A stretch of DNA of 64,000 bases. Source: Myxococcus guangdongensis (GTDB lineage Bacteria; Myxococcota; Myxococcia; Myxococcales; Myxococcaceae). Positions 10,901-19,137 of this stretch are shown piece by piece (the first letter of the stretch is position 1; each line of letters starts with the position of its first letter). Below the pieces are notes generated by a model. It saw only the letters and a program-made list of their open reading frames with translations, had not been told where the DNA came from and searched no databases. The DNA is taken from the NCBI RefSeq assembly GCF_024198255.1, contig NZ_JAJVKW010000004.1:744001-808000 (forward strand), given 5' to 3'. The translations under genes and the position numbers were made by a program.

Positions 10901-13040
10901 GACGAACTACAACGAGGCGCCGGCGACCAGCACCACGGAGACGGTCCAGTCGAACATCCTCCTGCTCCCCTGGGAGATGGAGTCCGCCGAGGGTGGAGGC
11001 ATCACCGAGCAGTACTTCACCTTCACCACCCTGGACGCCCGTGGCCTGAACCGCGCGTTCCTCGGCCCGGCCGCGGGTCGGCCCACGGACTTCTGGCTCA
11101 AGTCGCCGGAGCTGAACGTGGCCGAGACCGGCAACCTCACCGTCCGGTTCGACCATGCCTACAACTTCGAGACGAGCACCAACCCCACCACCTACTACGA
11201 CGGCGCCGTCATCGAGTTGACCCAGGACGGGGGCCAGACGTGGGTGGACATCGGTACCCCGCTCTACAACGGCCGCCTGAATACCGCCGCGAACATCATC
11301 AACAACCTGCAGGGGCGCCAGGCCATCGTCGGTACGAGCGCGGGCTTCCCGACCCTCGTGGCCGCCACGCTGAACCTGGGCACCACGTACGCGGGCAAGA
11401 CGGTGCAGATCCGCTTCCGCGTCGGCACCGACAACGCGACCGGTACGACGGGTTGGGCCATCGACAACGTCGCCTTCACCGGCATCACCAACACCCCGTT
11501 CACCAGCCTGGTGGACGACACGGGCACCTGCTTCAACCGTCCTCCCGTCACCAACGCGGGGCCGGACCTGACGGTGGACGAGCGCACGAACGTCACGGTG
11601 GAGGGCAGCGGTACCGATGCCGACGGCGATTCGCTCACGTTCCAGTGGACGCGGGTGTCCGGCGCGGCGGTGACGCTGTCCGGCGCGAACACGCCGACGG
11701 TGACTTTCACGGCGCCGGAAGTGGCCGCGGACGCCAACCTCGTCCTGCGGCTGACTGTCAGCGACGGTACCCTGACGACCTCCGACACCGTCACGGTGCG
11801 CGTGCGCAACGTCAACCGCGCGCCCACGGTGAACGCGGGGCTCGACGGCTCGGCCAATGAGCGCGCCACCGTCACCCTGTCCGGCACCGCGACGGACGCG
11901 GACAACGACACGCTCACGTACCTCTGGACGCAGGTGTCCGGTACGCCCGTGGCCATCGCCAACTACACGACGCCGACGGCGACCTTCGTCGCGCCCGAGG
12001 TGACGGGGGATGAGACGCTGTCCTTCCGCCTCACGGTGTCCGACGGCAAGACCAGCGTGAACGACACGGTGGACGTGGTCATCCACAACGCCAACCGCGC
12101 GCCGGTGGTGACGGCGACGTCGGTGACGGTGAACGAGCGCAGCACGGCCACCCTCAAGGCCGTGGCCTCGGACGCGGACGGCGACACGCTGACGTACGCC
12201 TGGACGCAGCTGACCGGCACGACGGTGGTGCTGGACAACGCCAACACGGCGACGGCCACGTTCGCCACGGGTGAGGTGGCCGCCAACGCCGTCCTCACCT
12301 TCCGCGTGACGGTGTCCGACGGTACGGCCTCCGTCACCCAGGACGTGTCGGTGGACGTGCTCAACGTCAACCGCGCGCCGACGGTGAACGCGGGTCTGGA
12401 TGGCACGGTGGCCGCGCGCGCCACGGCCACGCTGAGTGGCTCCGCGACGGACGAGGACGGAGACACGCTCTCGTACACGTGGGTGCAGACGGCGGGTACG
12501 GCGGTGGCGCTGTCCAATGCCACCTCCGCCGTGGCCACCTTCACGGCGCCGGACCTGTCGGCTGCCGAGACGCTGACGTTCCGCCTGACGGTGAGCGATG
12601 GCAGCGTCATCGCCAGCGACACGGTGGATGTGGAGGTCACCCCGTCGCCGATTCCGAACCAGGACCCGGTGGCGAAGGCCCGCGTCATCGTCAATGGGCC
12701 CCAGACGTCGCTGACGCTCGACGGATCGGAGTCCAGCGACCCGGATGGTGATGCCCTCACGTACAAGTGGGAGCAGACGGGTGGCCCGAGCGTCACGCTC
12801 AACGACTCCACCCGCGCGGTGCTCAGCGTGGACGTGCCGGACCTGGATGGCGGCAGCGCCACCTTCGCCTTCAAGCTGACGGTGAAGGACCCCAGCGGCG
12901 CCTCGCACAGCGTCACCGTGCAGGCGACGGCCAAGCCGGACGAGGGCGGGGGTTGCTCCTCCACGGGCGCGGGTGCTCCGGCGGGCATGATGGCCCTGGC
13001 GCTCCTGAGCCTGCTGCACCGCCGTCGCCGGGTGAGCTGA
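7968..13040 (+). CDS. Secreted M36 (fungalysin-type) metalloprotease with PA and PKD-like domains, MYXO-CTERM-like tail
   Basis: 1690 residues from the GTG at 7968, which has AAGGGAG nine bases upstream and begins a signal peptide (cleavage near SFA-RT). A propeptide-like region follows. The catalytic domain has the zinc motif HEWGH near residue 641 and a downstream GEGWADFHG glutamate, typical of M36 peptidases. A protease-associated (PA) insert lies at about 540-610. After about residue 1190 come five PKD/cadherin-like repeats of about 90 residues (NRAPTVNAGLDG... units). The end has a glycine/cysteine motif GGGCSS, a hydrophobic helix and HRRRR, the pattern of MYXO-CTERM sorting signals that anchor proteins at the outer surface. 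It probably digests prey or extracellular protein. The repeats at 11.8 and 12.4 kb are very alike in DNA, implying internal duplication. Confidence 0.93.
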   Translation: MRRFVAKLSGLALVLSGTGSFARTLPNYDAYLEAKPAEPKSASLKSAAGDTRARVSQRAEGSSAPRFIWARTTDAQKSQRAKYAKMAPEAAALSQLKDYASDFGLRSFEEAGARVTSVKLLGNARLVTLTQELGGVEVFRNNVTVLLDKGNSVVGLSGALSEHVSSSPVPERLAFKGNASAAISAAYQDVTGTRLDPSLLAQVKSARPGDRYTHFSLATYARPLEEGLRVPARARPVYYPFEDRLVPAYYVEVQSGREDSLEWDAYSYVVSAVDGQILMRKNLREEAAFSYRAFADTTPPYTPHDGPAGTNASPHPDGAPTGFRPAFVAPSLITLQNAPFSRNDPWLPADATVTTGNNVDAYADLVAPPRFSDGDLRPTVTAPGVFDRTMRFDMRPNINDEQIAAATTSLFFVNNWLHDWYYDSGFDESTGNAQTDNFGRGGIGGDPVLAEAQDYSGTNNANMATPADGASPVMQMYVFNAENFATLTVTAPSEIAGVIPVGLSMDMGPQGFDITRPVVAALDATGPQSTDRDGCSAITNAAEVAGNIALIDRGGPPDCSFLIKAQNAEAAGAVAVIFGNHVAGAIGHIAGNSRTLSIPTVFISLPDATRIRNATGVTVHLARTATYRPDGTVDNFIVAHEWGHYISNRLVQNSAGLTNNQGRAMGEGWADFHGLLMITRPEDLQVESNANWMGAYGPGEFATRAISRDSAFYGIRRVAYSSDMAKNALTFRHIMEGVALPTTAPFSPNASPNYQVHNSGEIWATMLWEAYTSLLRAHPFEDAQARMKRYLVTGYMLTPAAPTYSEARNALIAAAEANDPEDAQRFWVAFAKRGMGPGAVSPTRGSTTHTGVIESFKVGASLEFVALTLADDSPAGSCDRDGVLDNGETGRLVLTVANNGSVPANASTATVISPTRGITLGNNGVVTIPALGSFEQATVSIPVTLTDAAPRAVAEFTVALRDPDSANPGDVVASLAATTNYNEAPATSTTETVQSNILLLPWEMESAEGGGITEQYFTFTTLDARGLNRAFLGPAAGRPTDFWLKSPELNVAETGNLTVRFDHAYNFETSTNPTTYYDGAVIELTQDGGQTWVDIGTPLYNGRLNTAANIINNLQGRQAIVGTSAGFPTLVAATLNLGTTYAGKTVQIRFRVGTDNATGTTGWAIDNVAFTGITNTPFTSLVDDTGTCFNRPPVTNAGPDLTVDERTNVTVEGSGTDADGDSLTFQWTRVSGAAVTLSGANTPTVTFTAPEVAADANLVLRLTVSDGTLTTSDTVTVRVRNVNRAPTVNAGLDGSANERATVTLSGTATDADNDTLTYLWTQVSGTPVAIANYTTPTATFVAPEVTGDETLSFRLTVSDGKTSVNDTVDVVIHNANRAPVVTATSVTVNERSTATLKAVASDADGDTLTYAWTQLTGTTVVLDNANTATATFATGEVAANAVLTFRVTVSDGTASVTQDVSVDVLNVNRAPTVNAGLDGTVAARATATLSGSATDEDGDTLSYTWVQTAGTAVALSNATSAVATFTAPDLSAAETLTFRLTVSDGSVIASDTVDVEVTPSPIPNQDPVAKARVIVNGPQTSLTLDGSESSDPDGDALTYKWEQTGGPSVTLNDSTRAVLSVDVPDLDGGSATFAFKLTVKDPSGASHSVTVQATAKPDEGGGCSSTGAGAPAGMMALALLSLLHRRRRVS

Positions 13041-13138
13041 GCCGGGCGCCGCCGCTCCTCGGAGCGGTGGCACCTTCCGGGTCCGGGTGCCTAACAGGCC
13101 CAGACCCGGAGTCGCTCGAAACAGTCTGAAGCTGTCCG

Positions 13139-13172
13139 ACGGCCGGCATCCTCGCGCGAGGGTGTCGGCCGT
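13139..13172 (+). terminator. Long hairpin after the M36 protease gene
   Basis: A near-perfect stem of about 16 pairs, with two G-T wobbles, folds around the palindrome CCTCGCGCGAGG. It lies about 100 bases after the protease stop and is followed by TGAGCTTT. A shorter hairpin at 13052-13067 precedes it. There is no proper U-tract. Confidence 0.55.
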
Positions 13173-13301
13173 TGAGCTTTCGCGCGGTGTCCGGCGCTGA
13201 CTGGTGCACGAATGCTCCCCGGGGTCATGAGGCCCGGAGGCGGGCCCGGAGCAGGCTGGATGCACGCGCGGGCCCATCGTGGGGCCTGCGCGTCGCGCCC
13301 C

Positions 13302-15701
13302 ATGCTCCAGCTCGCCACCGCCACCGCGCCGTTCCTGCAGGAAATCGTGGTGCTGATTCTCGCCGGCGCGCTCATGGCCTATGTCGGCCATCGCTTCCGG
13401 CTGGTGCCCATCGTCGGCTTCCTGCTCGCTGGCGCGCTCATTGGTCCCAACGCGCTGAAGCTGGTGAAGGACCTGGAGCTGGTGAACTCGGCCGCGGAGC
13501 TGGGCGTCATCCTGCTCCTGTTCAGCATCGGCCTGGAGTTCAGTCTGGAGAAGCTGGTCAAGCTCCAGAAGCTCCTGTTCGGTGGCGGCGGGATCCAGGT
13601 GGGCCTGTCGTCCGTGGGGATGATGGGGCTGCTGATGTTGTTCGGCGTGGCGTGGCGGCCCGCGCTCTTCACGGGCTTCCTGGTGGCGCTGTCCTCCACC
13701 GCCATCGTCCTCAAGCTGCTCGGAGACAGGGGCGAGACGTCCTCGGACGTGGGGCAGGTGTCCCTGGGGCTGCTCATCTTCCAGGACCTGGCCGTGGTGA
13801 TGATGGTGCTGCTCGTGCCCGTGCTGGCGGGGAAGGGCGACACGCCGCTCCACTTCCTGGGGGCCTTCGGCAAGGCGCTGGGCATCATCGTCGCCGTGCT
13901 GGTGGTGGCCCGCAGGTTGATGCCCAAGCTCCTCGAGGTGGTGGCGCGCACCTGCTCACCAGAGCTGTTCCTGCTCACCGTCATCGCCGTGTGCTTCGGC
14001 ACCGCGTACCTCACCAGCCTCGCGGGGGTGAGCGTGTCACTCGGCGCCTTCCTCGCGGGGTTGGTGGTCAGCGAGAGCCGCTTCAGCGAGCACGCGTTCG
14101 GCGAAATCCTCCCGCTGCAGATCCTCTTCAGCGCCACGTTCTTCGTCTCCGTCGGCATGTTGCTCGACATGGGCTTCCTCGTGGCGCACCTGCCTGAGGT
14201 GCTGCTGGCCATCGTCGCCGTGCTCCTGGTGAAGGTCCTCACCACGGGCATCGCCGTGCTGGCGCTCGGCTACCGGGTGCCGGTGGCGGTGGAGAGCGCG
14301 CTGCTGTTGGCCCAGGTGGGTGAGTTCTCCTTCGTGCTGGAGCGCAGCGGCCGTCGGCTGGGCCTCTTCCCGGCGGGGCTGGAGGAGGGCTCGCAGGCGT
14401 TCATCGCGGCCACCGTGATGTTGATGGTGCTCACGCCGTTGCTGTCACGACTGGGGGGCTGGGCCCAGGGGCGGCTCACGCGGAAGGCCCGTCAGGTGGT
14501 GGCTCAGGCAGGCCCCACCACGGACGAGACGGAGGCGCTCGCGGCCGAGTCCTTCGCCCGCTACGAGAACCACGTCATCATCGCGGGCTACGGAGATGGG
14601 GCTCGCAGGCTGGCGCGGGTGCTGCGTGGCTCGGGCATTCCGTTCCTCGTCTCCACGCTGAGCCCCCCGGGCGCGAACGAGGCGGAGGCCGAGGGCATGG
14701 CGGTGCTTCGCGGCGACTACGCTCGGCAGCGCACGCTCCGCGTCGCGGGGGTCCAGCGCGCCAAGCTCCTCCTCGTCGTGGATGATGACGCGGCCATGGC
14801 CCACCGCGTGGTCGCCGTCGCGCGGATGGAGAACCCGACGCTGCGACTCGTCGCCCGGGTGCGCGCCGTGGCGGACGTGGAGCCGCTTCGCGAGGCCGGC
14901 GCGGACGTCGTGGTCTGCGAGGAACTGGAGAGCCTGGTGGCCGTGCTGTCCTCGGTGCTCGAGGACTACCGCCAGTCGCCCGAGGACATCGAGGGCCACG
15001 AGGACTCCGTCCGACGCTCGGGCTACGCGGCGCTGCGCTTGTCCGGCGCGCTGGAGAAGCCGTTGCTCGTCTGCGCGCTGGAGAAGGACTGCCTCAGCTC
15101 GCGCCGCGTGTCGGTCCGTCCGGGCGCGCCCCTCGTGGGGCTCTCGGTGTCGGCGCTCATCGAACGCGCGGGAGGTGCCCTCGGGGTCCTGGAGCTGCGA
15201 CGCGACGACGTCCCGCTGCCGTCCGTCACGCCCCACACCCTCTTCGAGGCGGGTGACGAGCTCGTGCTCAAGGGGGCCGCGGACGCCTTCGAGCGTTGCG
15301 CCGAGCTGTTCCGCACCCGCGCGCCCGAGGGGCTCGAGATGGAGCCCGTGCCCACCGCGCCTCGCACGTCGGCGGAGCTCATCGACACGCAGGCCACCAT
15401 CGAGTTCCAACCGAAGCCGGGCACGGGCCCCTGCGGCCATCTCGACCGGCTGCGCCCCGTGCGACCGAGGACCCGCGGGTGCGAGGAGTGCCTGAAGCTC
15501 CACGACACCTGGGTGCACCTGCGGCTGTGCATGACGTGCGGCCACGTGGGGTGCTGCGACGACTCGAAGAACAAGCACGCGACGCGGCACTTCCACGAGT
15601 CGGACCACCCCATCATCCGCTCCCTGGAGCCGGGCGAGCACTGGGGTTGGTGCTACGTGGACAAGGTCCAGCTCGACAGCGAGCCGCCCGCGCGCCCGTA
15701 G
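13302..15701 (+). CDS. CPA2-type cation/proton antiporter with RCK domains and a C-terminal UBP zinc finger
   Basis: 799 residues from the ATG at 13302; an in-frame ATG at 13212 would add 30 residues and neither start has a clear ribosome site. Residues 1-400 hold about a dozen membrane segments with the KefB/RosB-type GFLLAGALIGPNAL and STAIVLKLL motifs, expected to exchange Na+ or K+ for protons. A TrkA-N/RCK domain begins near residue 424 (IAGYGDGARRL), and a TrkA-C region lies at about 600-690; these sense nucleotides or ions. Residues 705-790 form a UBP-type zinc finger: GPCGH, two CxxC-like pairs, GHVGCC, and histidines in KHATRHFHESDHP. In eukaryotes this finger binds ubiquitin C-termini; its bacterial role in antiporters is unknown. 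The gene is convergent with a patatin-like gene 14 bases away. Confidence 0.88.
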   Translation: MLQLATATAPFLQEIVVLILAGALMAYVGHRFRLVPIVGFLLAGALIGPNALKLVKDLELVNSAAELGVILLLFSIGLEFSLEKLVKLQKLLFGGGGIQVGLSSVGMMGLLMLFGVAWRPALFTGFLVALSSTAIVLKLLGDRGETSSDVGQVSLGLLIFQDLAVVMMVLLVPVLAGKGDTPLHFLGAFGKALGIIVAVLVVARRLMPKLLEVVARTCSPELFLLTVIAVCFGTAYLTSLAGVSVSLGAFLAGLVVSESRFSEHAFGEILPLQILFSATFFVSVGMLLDMGFLVAHLPEVLLAIVAVLLVKVLTTGIAVLALGYRVPVAVESALLLAQVGEFSFVLERSGRRLGLFPAGLEEGSQAFIAATVMLMVLTPLLSRLGGWAQGRLTRKARQVVAQAGPTTDETEALAAESFARYENHVIIAGYGDGARRLARVLRGSGIPFLVSTLSPPGANEAEAEGMAVLRGDYARQRTLRVAGVQRAKLLLVVDDDAAMAHRVVAVARMENPTLRLVARVRAVADVEPLREAGADVVVCEELESLVAVLSSVLEDYRQSPEDIEGHEDSVRRSGYAALRLSGALEKPLLVCALEKDCLSSRRVSVRPGAPLVGLSVSALIERAGGALGVLELRRDDVPLPSVTPHTLFEAGDELVLKGAADAFERCAELFRTRAPEGLEMEPVPTAPRTSAELIDTQATIEFQPKPGTGPCGHLDRLRPVRPRTRGCEECLKLHDTWVHLRLCMTCGHVGCCDDSKNKHATRHFHESDHPIIRSLEPGEHWGWCYVDKVQLDSEPPARP

Positions 15702-15715
15702 CACCCGCCGCGGAA

Positions 15716-16774
15716 TCAGAGCGGCTGCACGTGCTCGGCGAGCCTGCCCGTGGTCATCAGCTCCTGGAGCTCGTCACCCATGCGCTCGCTCTCGGAGACC
15801 ACCTGGTTCCAGGCGCGGATGCGCGCGGTGTCGCTCATGCGCTCGAAGTCGGTGCGGTCCGGAATCCGACCTCCCGGCAGGCGCGCCACCAGCTCCGGGG
15901 AGGGGGAGATGAGCAGGGCCCTGCGGAAGTTCAGCGGCTTCGCCCGTCGCCAGCGCAGCGCCTTGTCGAACCAGCCCGGCACCACGTACGGATAGAAGTG
16001 CGGATAGAGCACCAGGCCGTCGCCCGCGCCAAAGTCCAGGTCCAGGTGGTAGTCGATGACGCCGCCGTCCCGGTACACGCCCGTATGTGCGCCGGGGATG
16101 CGCACGCCGCTGAGCACCAGCGGGATGGAGCCCGACGCGATGAGCGCCGGCTTCAGGTTCTCCGCCGTCAACGGCAGGTGGACGGAGGGCAAATCCTTCT
16201 GTCCCACGAAGGGGCTGGTGTCGCCCGCCGTGTCGAAGATGACGCGCTGTAGATGCAGGCTCAGGCTCCGACGACTCACCACGTTGCCCATGGCGCACAG
16301 CGCCAGCCCGAGCAGCTGCACGCGCGGATGCTCCACGCCCAGCGGGCCCTTGCACAGCGCGGTGACCACATGCAGCCGGGCCCACGGATGGCGGAGGATC
16401 TCCTCCACGCCGTCATCGCCCAGGAGCGCGTCGAGGATGCGCTCGCTCGTCTCGCTCACCAGGGCGGGGGAGGGCTTGGGCGGATATCGCTGGTCGATGT
16501 AGGCCGCCTCGAAACGATGCAGCGCGGCGACCGGGTCCTTCTGCGCCAGACACGCCAGCCGCCAGCTGCCGATGGAGCTGCCAATCAGGTGCAGCGGCCG
16601 GGTGCGCCCCTGGAAGAGCCCACCGAAGAGCGCCCGGTCCAGCCCCGCGAGCACCAGCCACTTGGGACCTCCGGAGGCCCCAGGAACGACGTCCACGTCG
16701 TCACCACGCAGGCCACGCGCACGCAGGAGCCGCAGTGCGTCGGGGCCCGCCAGAAGCGTCAGGTTCGATGCCAT
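15716..16774 (-). CDS. Patatin-like phospholipase
   Basis: 352 residues starting at ATG 16774. Patatin signatures are present: an anion-hole-like GASGGPKW near residue 33, the nucleophile elbow GSSIGS near 64-69, and the catalytic aspartate in YRDGGVIDY near residue 240. The fold uses a Ser-Asp dyad to release fatty acids from membrane lipids. No signal peptide or membrane segment is seen, so the protein probably acts in the cytoplasm, or leaves by another route. It is divergent from an exported amidase gene, with 108 bases between starts, and ends 14 bases from the antiporter stop. Substrate is not predictable from the sequence. Confidence 0.82.
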   Translation of the reverse strand: MASNLTLLAGPDALRLLRARGLRGDDVDVVPGASGGPKWLVLAGLDRALFGGLFQGRTRPLHLIGSSIGSWRLACLAQKDPVAALHRFEAAYIDQRYPPKPSPALVSETSERILDALLGDDGVEEILRHPWARLHVVTALCKGPLGVEHPRVQLLGLALCAMGNVVSRRSLSLHLQRVIFDTAGDTSPFVGQKDLPSVHLPLTAENLKPALIASGSIPLVLSGVRIPGAHTGVYRDGGVIDYHLDLDFGAGDGLVLYPHFYPYVVPGWFDKALRWRRAKPLNFRRALLISPSPELVARLPGGRIPDRTDFERMSDTARIRAWNQVVSESERMGDELQELMTTGRLAEHVQPL

Positions 16775-16882
16775 GTCGACCCGGTACGCTAACAGGGCGA
16801 CGCGTCGTGCGCGGGACTTCCTCCAATCGTCCCACCCGGGTTGCGGCCGTTCATGCACCACTGCTGTAGTGCACGCGACGCC

Positions 16883-18538
16883 ATGAAAAAGCTCCCGCCC
16901 TCCGAATGGAACCTGAGTCGTCGCGCCTTCCTCGGTGGCACGGCCGCGGCCACCGCGCTGGCCACGCTCGAGTCTTCGGCGAGCCCGGACGCGACGAAGT
17001 CCCTGCCCGCGCCGTTCGAGCTGGAAGAGGCCACCGTCGCCGACCTCCAGGCCGGCATGCGCGAGGGGAAGTACACCGCGCACGGCCTCACCGAGCGCTA
17101 CCTGTCGCGCATCGCCGCCCTGGACCGCACGGGCCCGCTGCCGCTGTCGTCCGTCATCGAGGTGAACCCGGACGCGCTCGCCATCGCCCAGGCCCTGGAT
17201 GAAGAGCGGAAGAGACAGGGCGCGCGCGGACCGCTCCACGGCATCCCCGTGCTGCTCAAGGACAACATCGCCACGACGGACCGGATGCAGACGACGGCGG
17301 GCTCGCTCGCGCTCGTCGGCGCGGTGCCTTCGCGTGAGGCCTTCCTCGTCGGAAAGCTCCGCGCGGCCGGCGCCGTCATCCTCGGCAAGACGAACCTCAG
17401 CGAGTGGGCCAACTTCCGCTCCACGCGCTCGGCGAGCGGCTGGAGCGGACGGGGAGGGCAGTGCCGCAACCCCTACGCGCTGGACCGGACGCCTTCGGGC
17501 TCCAGCTCCGGCTCGGGCGCGGCCACCTCGGCCAACTTCTGCGCCGTGTCCGTGGGCACGGAGACGGATGGCTCCATCGTGTCCCCGTCCTCGGCGTGCT
17601 CGCTGGTGGGGCTCAAGCCCACGGTGGGGCTCATCAGCCGCGCGGGCATCATCCCCATCTCCGAGAGCCAGGACACCGCGGGGCCCATGGCGCGCACGGT
17701 GGCGGACGCCGCCGCGCTGCTCACGGTGCTCGCGGGCATCGACCCCGCGGACGCGGCCACCGCGCGCGGCGAGGGACACACCGGGCTCGACTACACGAAG
17801 TTCCTCGACGCCGACGGGCTGAAGGGCGCGCGCATTGGCGTCCCTCGCAAGCACTACTTCGGCTACCACGTTGGTACGGACGCGCTGGCGGAACAGGCCC
17901 TGGAGGTCATGCGCTCCAAGGGCGCCATCATCATCGACCCGGCGCCCATCCCCAACGTCGAGAAGCTCCAGGAGCACGAGTTCGAGGTGATGCTGTACGA
18001 GTTCAAGGCGGGCACGGAGGCCTGGCTCGCGAGCCTGGGCGACAAGACGAAGCTGCGCACGCTCGCGGACCTCATCCGCTACAACGAGGAGCACTCGGAC
18101 CGGGAGCTGCCGTACTTCGGCCAGGAGCTGTTCCGTCAGGCCCAGGCGCGCGGACCGCTCACCGACTCGAAGTACCGCAAGGCCCTGGCCGCGTGCCGCA
18201 AGCTGTCGCGTGAGCAGGGCGTGGACGCGGTGATGCGCAAGCACCGCCTGGACGCGCTCGTCGCGCCCACCGAGGCGCCGCCCAGCCTCATCGACCTGGT
18301 GAACGGCGACCACTGGCTGGGCAGCAGCTCCACGCCCGCCGCCGTCTCCGGTTACGCCACCCTCACCGTGCCCGCGGGGTACGTGCGCGGGCTGCCCGTG
18401 GGGTTGTCGTTCATCGGTCAGGCCTGGAGCGAGCCCACGCTCATCAAGCTCGCCTACGCCTACGAACAGGCCACCCGCCACCGACGTCCGCCCGGCTTCC
18501 TGCCCACCGCCGAACTGCGGCTGCTCGCCGGGCGTTGA
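16883..18538 (+). CDS. Exported amidase-signature family hydrolase
   Basis: 551 residues from the ATG at 16883; an ATG at 16841 is in frame but would precede the signal. The N-terminus contains a Tat-type motif SRRAFLGG followed by a hydrophobic stretch, so export in folded form is likely. The amidase core shows the catalytic Lys in VLLKDNIAT, the glycine/serine-rich GSSSGSGAAT stretch with the cis-serine, and the nucleophile serine in ETDGSIVSPSS. Family members hydrolyse amide bonds, from glutamine to peptides and aryl amides; the substrate here is unknown. It is not GatA, because it is exported and stands alone without gatB or gatC. It converges with the small DUF1330-type gene 16 bases away. 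Confidence 0.88.
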   Translation: MKKLPPSEWNLSRRAFLGGTAAATALATLESSASPDATKSLPAPFELEEATVADLQAGMREGKYTAHGLTERYLSRIAALDRTGPLPLSSVIEVNPDALAIAQALDEERKRQGARGPLHGIPVLLKDNIATTDRMQTTAGSLALVGAVPSREAFLVGKLRAAGAVILGKTNLSEWANFRSTRSASGWSGRGGQCRNPYALDRTPSGSSSGSGAATSANFCAVSVGTETDGSIVSPSSACSLVGLKPTVGLISRAGIIPISESQDTAGPMARTVADAAALLTVLAGIDPADAATARGEGHTGLDYTKFLDADGLKGARIGVPRKHYFGYHVGTDALAEQALEVMRSKGAIIIDPAPIPNVEKLQEHEFEVMLYEFKAGTEAWLASLGDKTKLRTLADLIRYNEEHSDRELPYFGQELFRQAQARGPLTDSKYRKALAACRKLSREQGVDAVMRKHRLDALVAPTEAPPSLIDLVNGDHWLGSSSTPAAVSGYATLTVPAGYVRGLPVGLSFIGQAWSEPTLIKLAYAYEQATRHRRPPGFLPTAELRLLAGR

Positions 18539-18554
18539 GGCGGCGCCGCGGGAC

Positions 18555-18926
18555 TCAGGGCGACGCGGCCCAGGGCAGCGTCGCCAGCATCACCGCCTCG
18601 TTCAGCGCGGCGGTGCGCAGGTGGTTGAAGCGCTGGTACTCCGGGTCGCTCACCATCTGCATGAAGGCGGTGCGGCTCGGGTAGCGCACCAGCATCACCG
18701 CGTCCCACGTCTGGCCCGGCTCGGCCACCAGCGGGGTGGAGCAGTCGCCCGCGTACAGCGGCTGCGCGCCCGCCTTCAGCATGAAGGGCATCACGGCGTT
18801 CGCGTACTCGGCGAACGAGGCGCGGCCTCCCTCCTTGAACTTCACCAGGTTCATCATCACCAGGGGACCGCCGGGGTCTTCCTGGAGAAATCGCTCGATG
18901 TCGTTGCCCTGCGGATCGACGGCCAC
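18555..18926 (-). CDS. DUF1330-type small protein
   Basis: 123 residues from GTG at 18926, chosen because GAGGAGG stands seven bases upstream; longer in-frame starts up to 19040 lack this and add an arginine-rich, unlikely leader. The sequence has the dimeric alpha/beta-barrel features of the DUF1330/EthD-like superfamily: LVMMNLVKFKEG near the start, AEYANAVMPFM, a VMLVRYPSRTAFMQMVSDPEYQ core, and a closing leucine/alanine-rich helix. The molecular role of this family is not established. No signal peptide is seen. It is convergent with the amidase gene and lies in the same direction as the metalloprotease gene downstream, but 211 bases apart, so it is probably its own unit. Confidence 0.75.
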   Translation of the reverse strand: MAVDPQGNDIERFLQEDPGGPLVMMNLVKFKEGGRASFAEYANAVMPFMLKAGAQPLYAGDCSTPLVAEPGQTWDAVMLVRYPSRTAFMQMVSDPEYQRFNHLRTAALNEAVMLATLPWAASP

Positions 18927-19097
18927 GGTGATGCCTCCTCGCTCCTGTGAATCAATCCGCCCCCCATCGAGACGGCGGGCCATTGTCTCCCAGACGCGCG
19001 CGGTGGTGCACCTGGCGCGCCGGCGACTCGGGCCTTTCAAACACTGGGGCCCCCGACACCCACGACGCGCACGTCGCGAGCGGCGGAGGCCCCGTCG

Positions 19098-19126
19098 GAA
19101 GCCCGGAGCACGAGGCCCCGGGCTTC
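19098..19126 (-). terminator. Hairpin after the zinc-protease gene
   Basis: A perfect 9-bp stem (19098-19106 with 19118-19126) has an eleven-base loop and starts 12 bases after the protease stop on the minus strand. No U-tract follows. Confidence 0.5.
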
Positions 19127-19137
19127 ACGTCACGACA

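Noticed and set aside
11541..12935. CRISPR-like repeats
   Set aside because: The repeats are long, degenerate and in frame within the protease; they encode PKD-like domains.
7851..13853. A 2000-codon open frame on the minus strand opposite the M36 protease
   Set aside because: Its composition is His/Arg/Gly-rich with no domain pattern, and it mirrors the protease gene. Long antisense frames are expected in DNA with such strong third-position GC bias.
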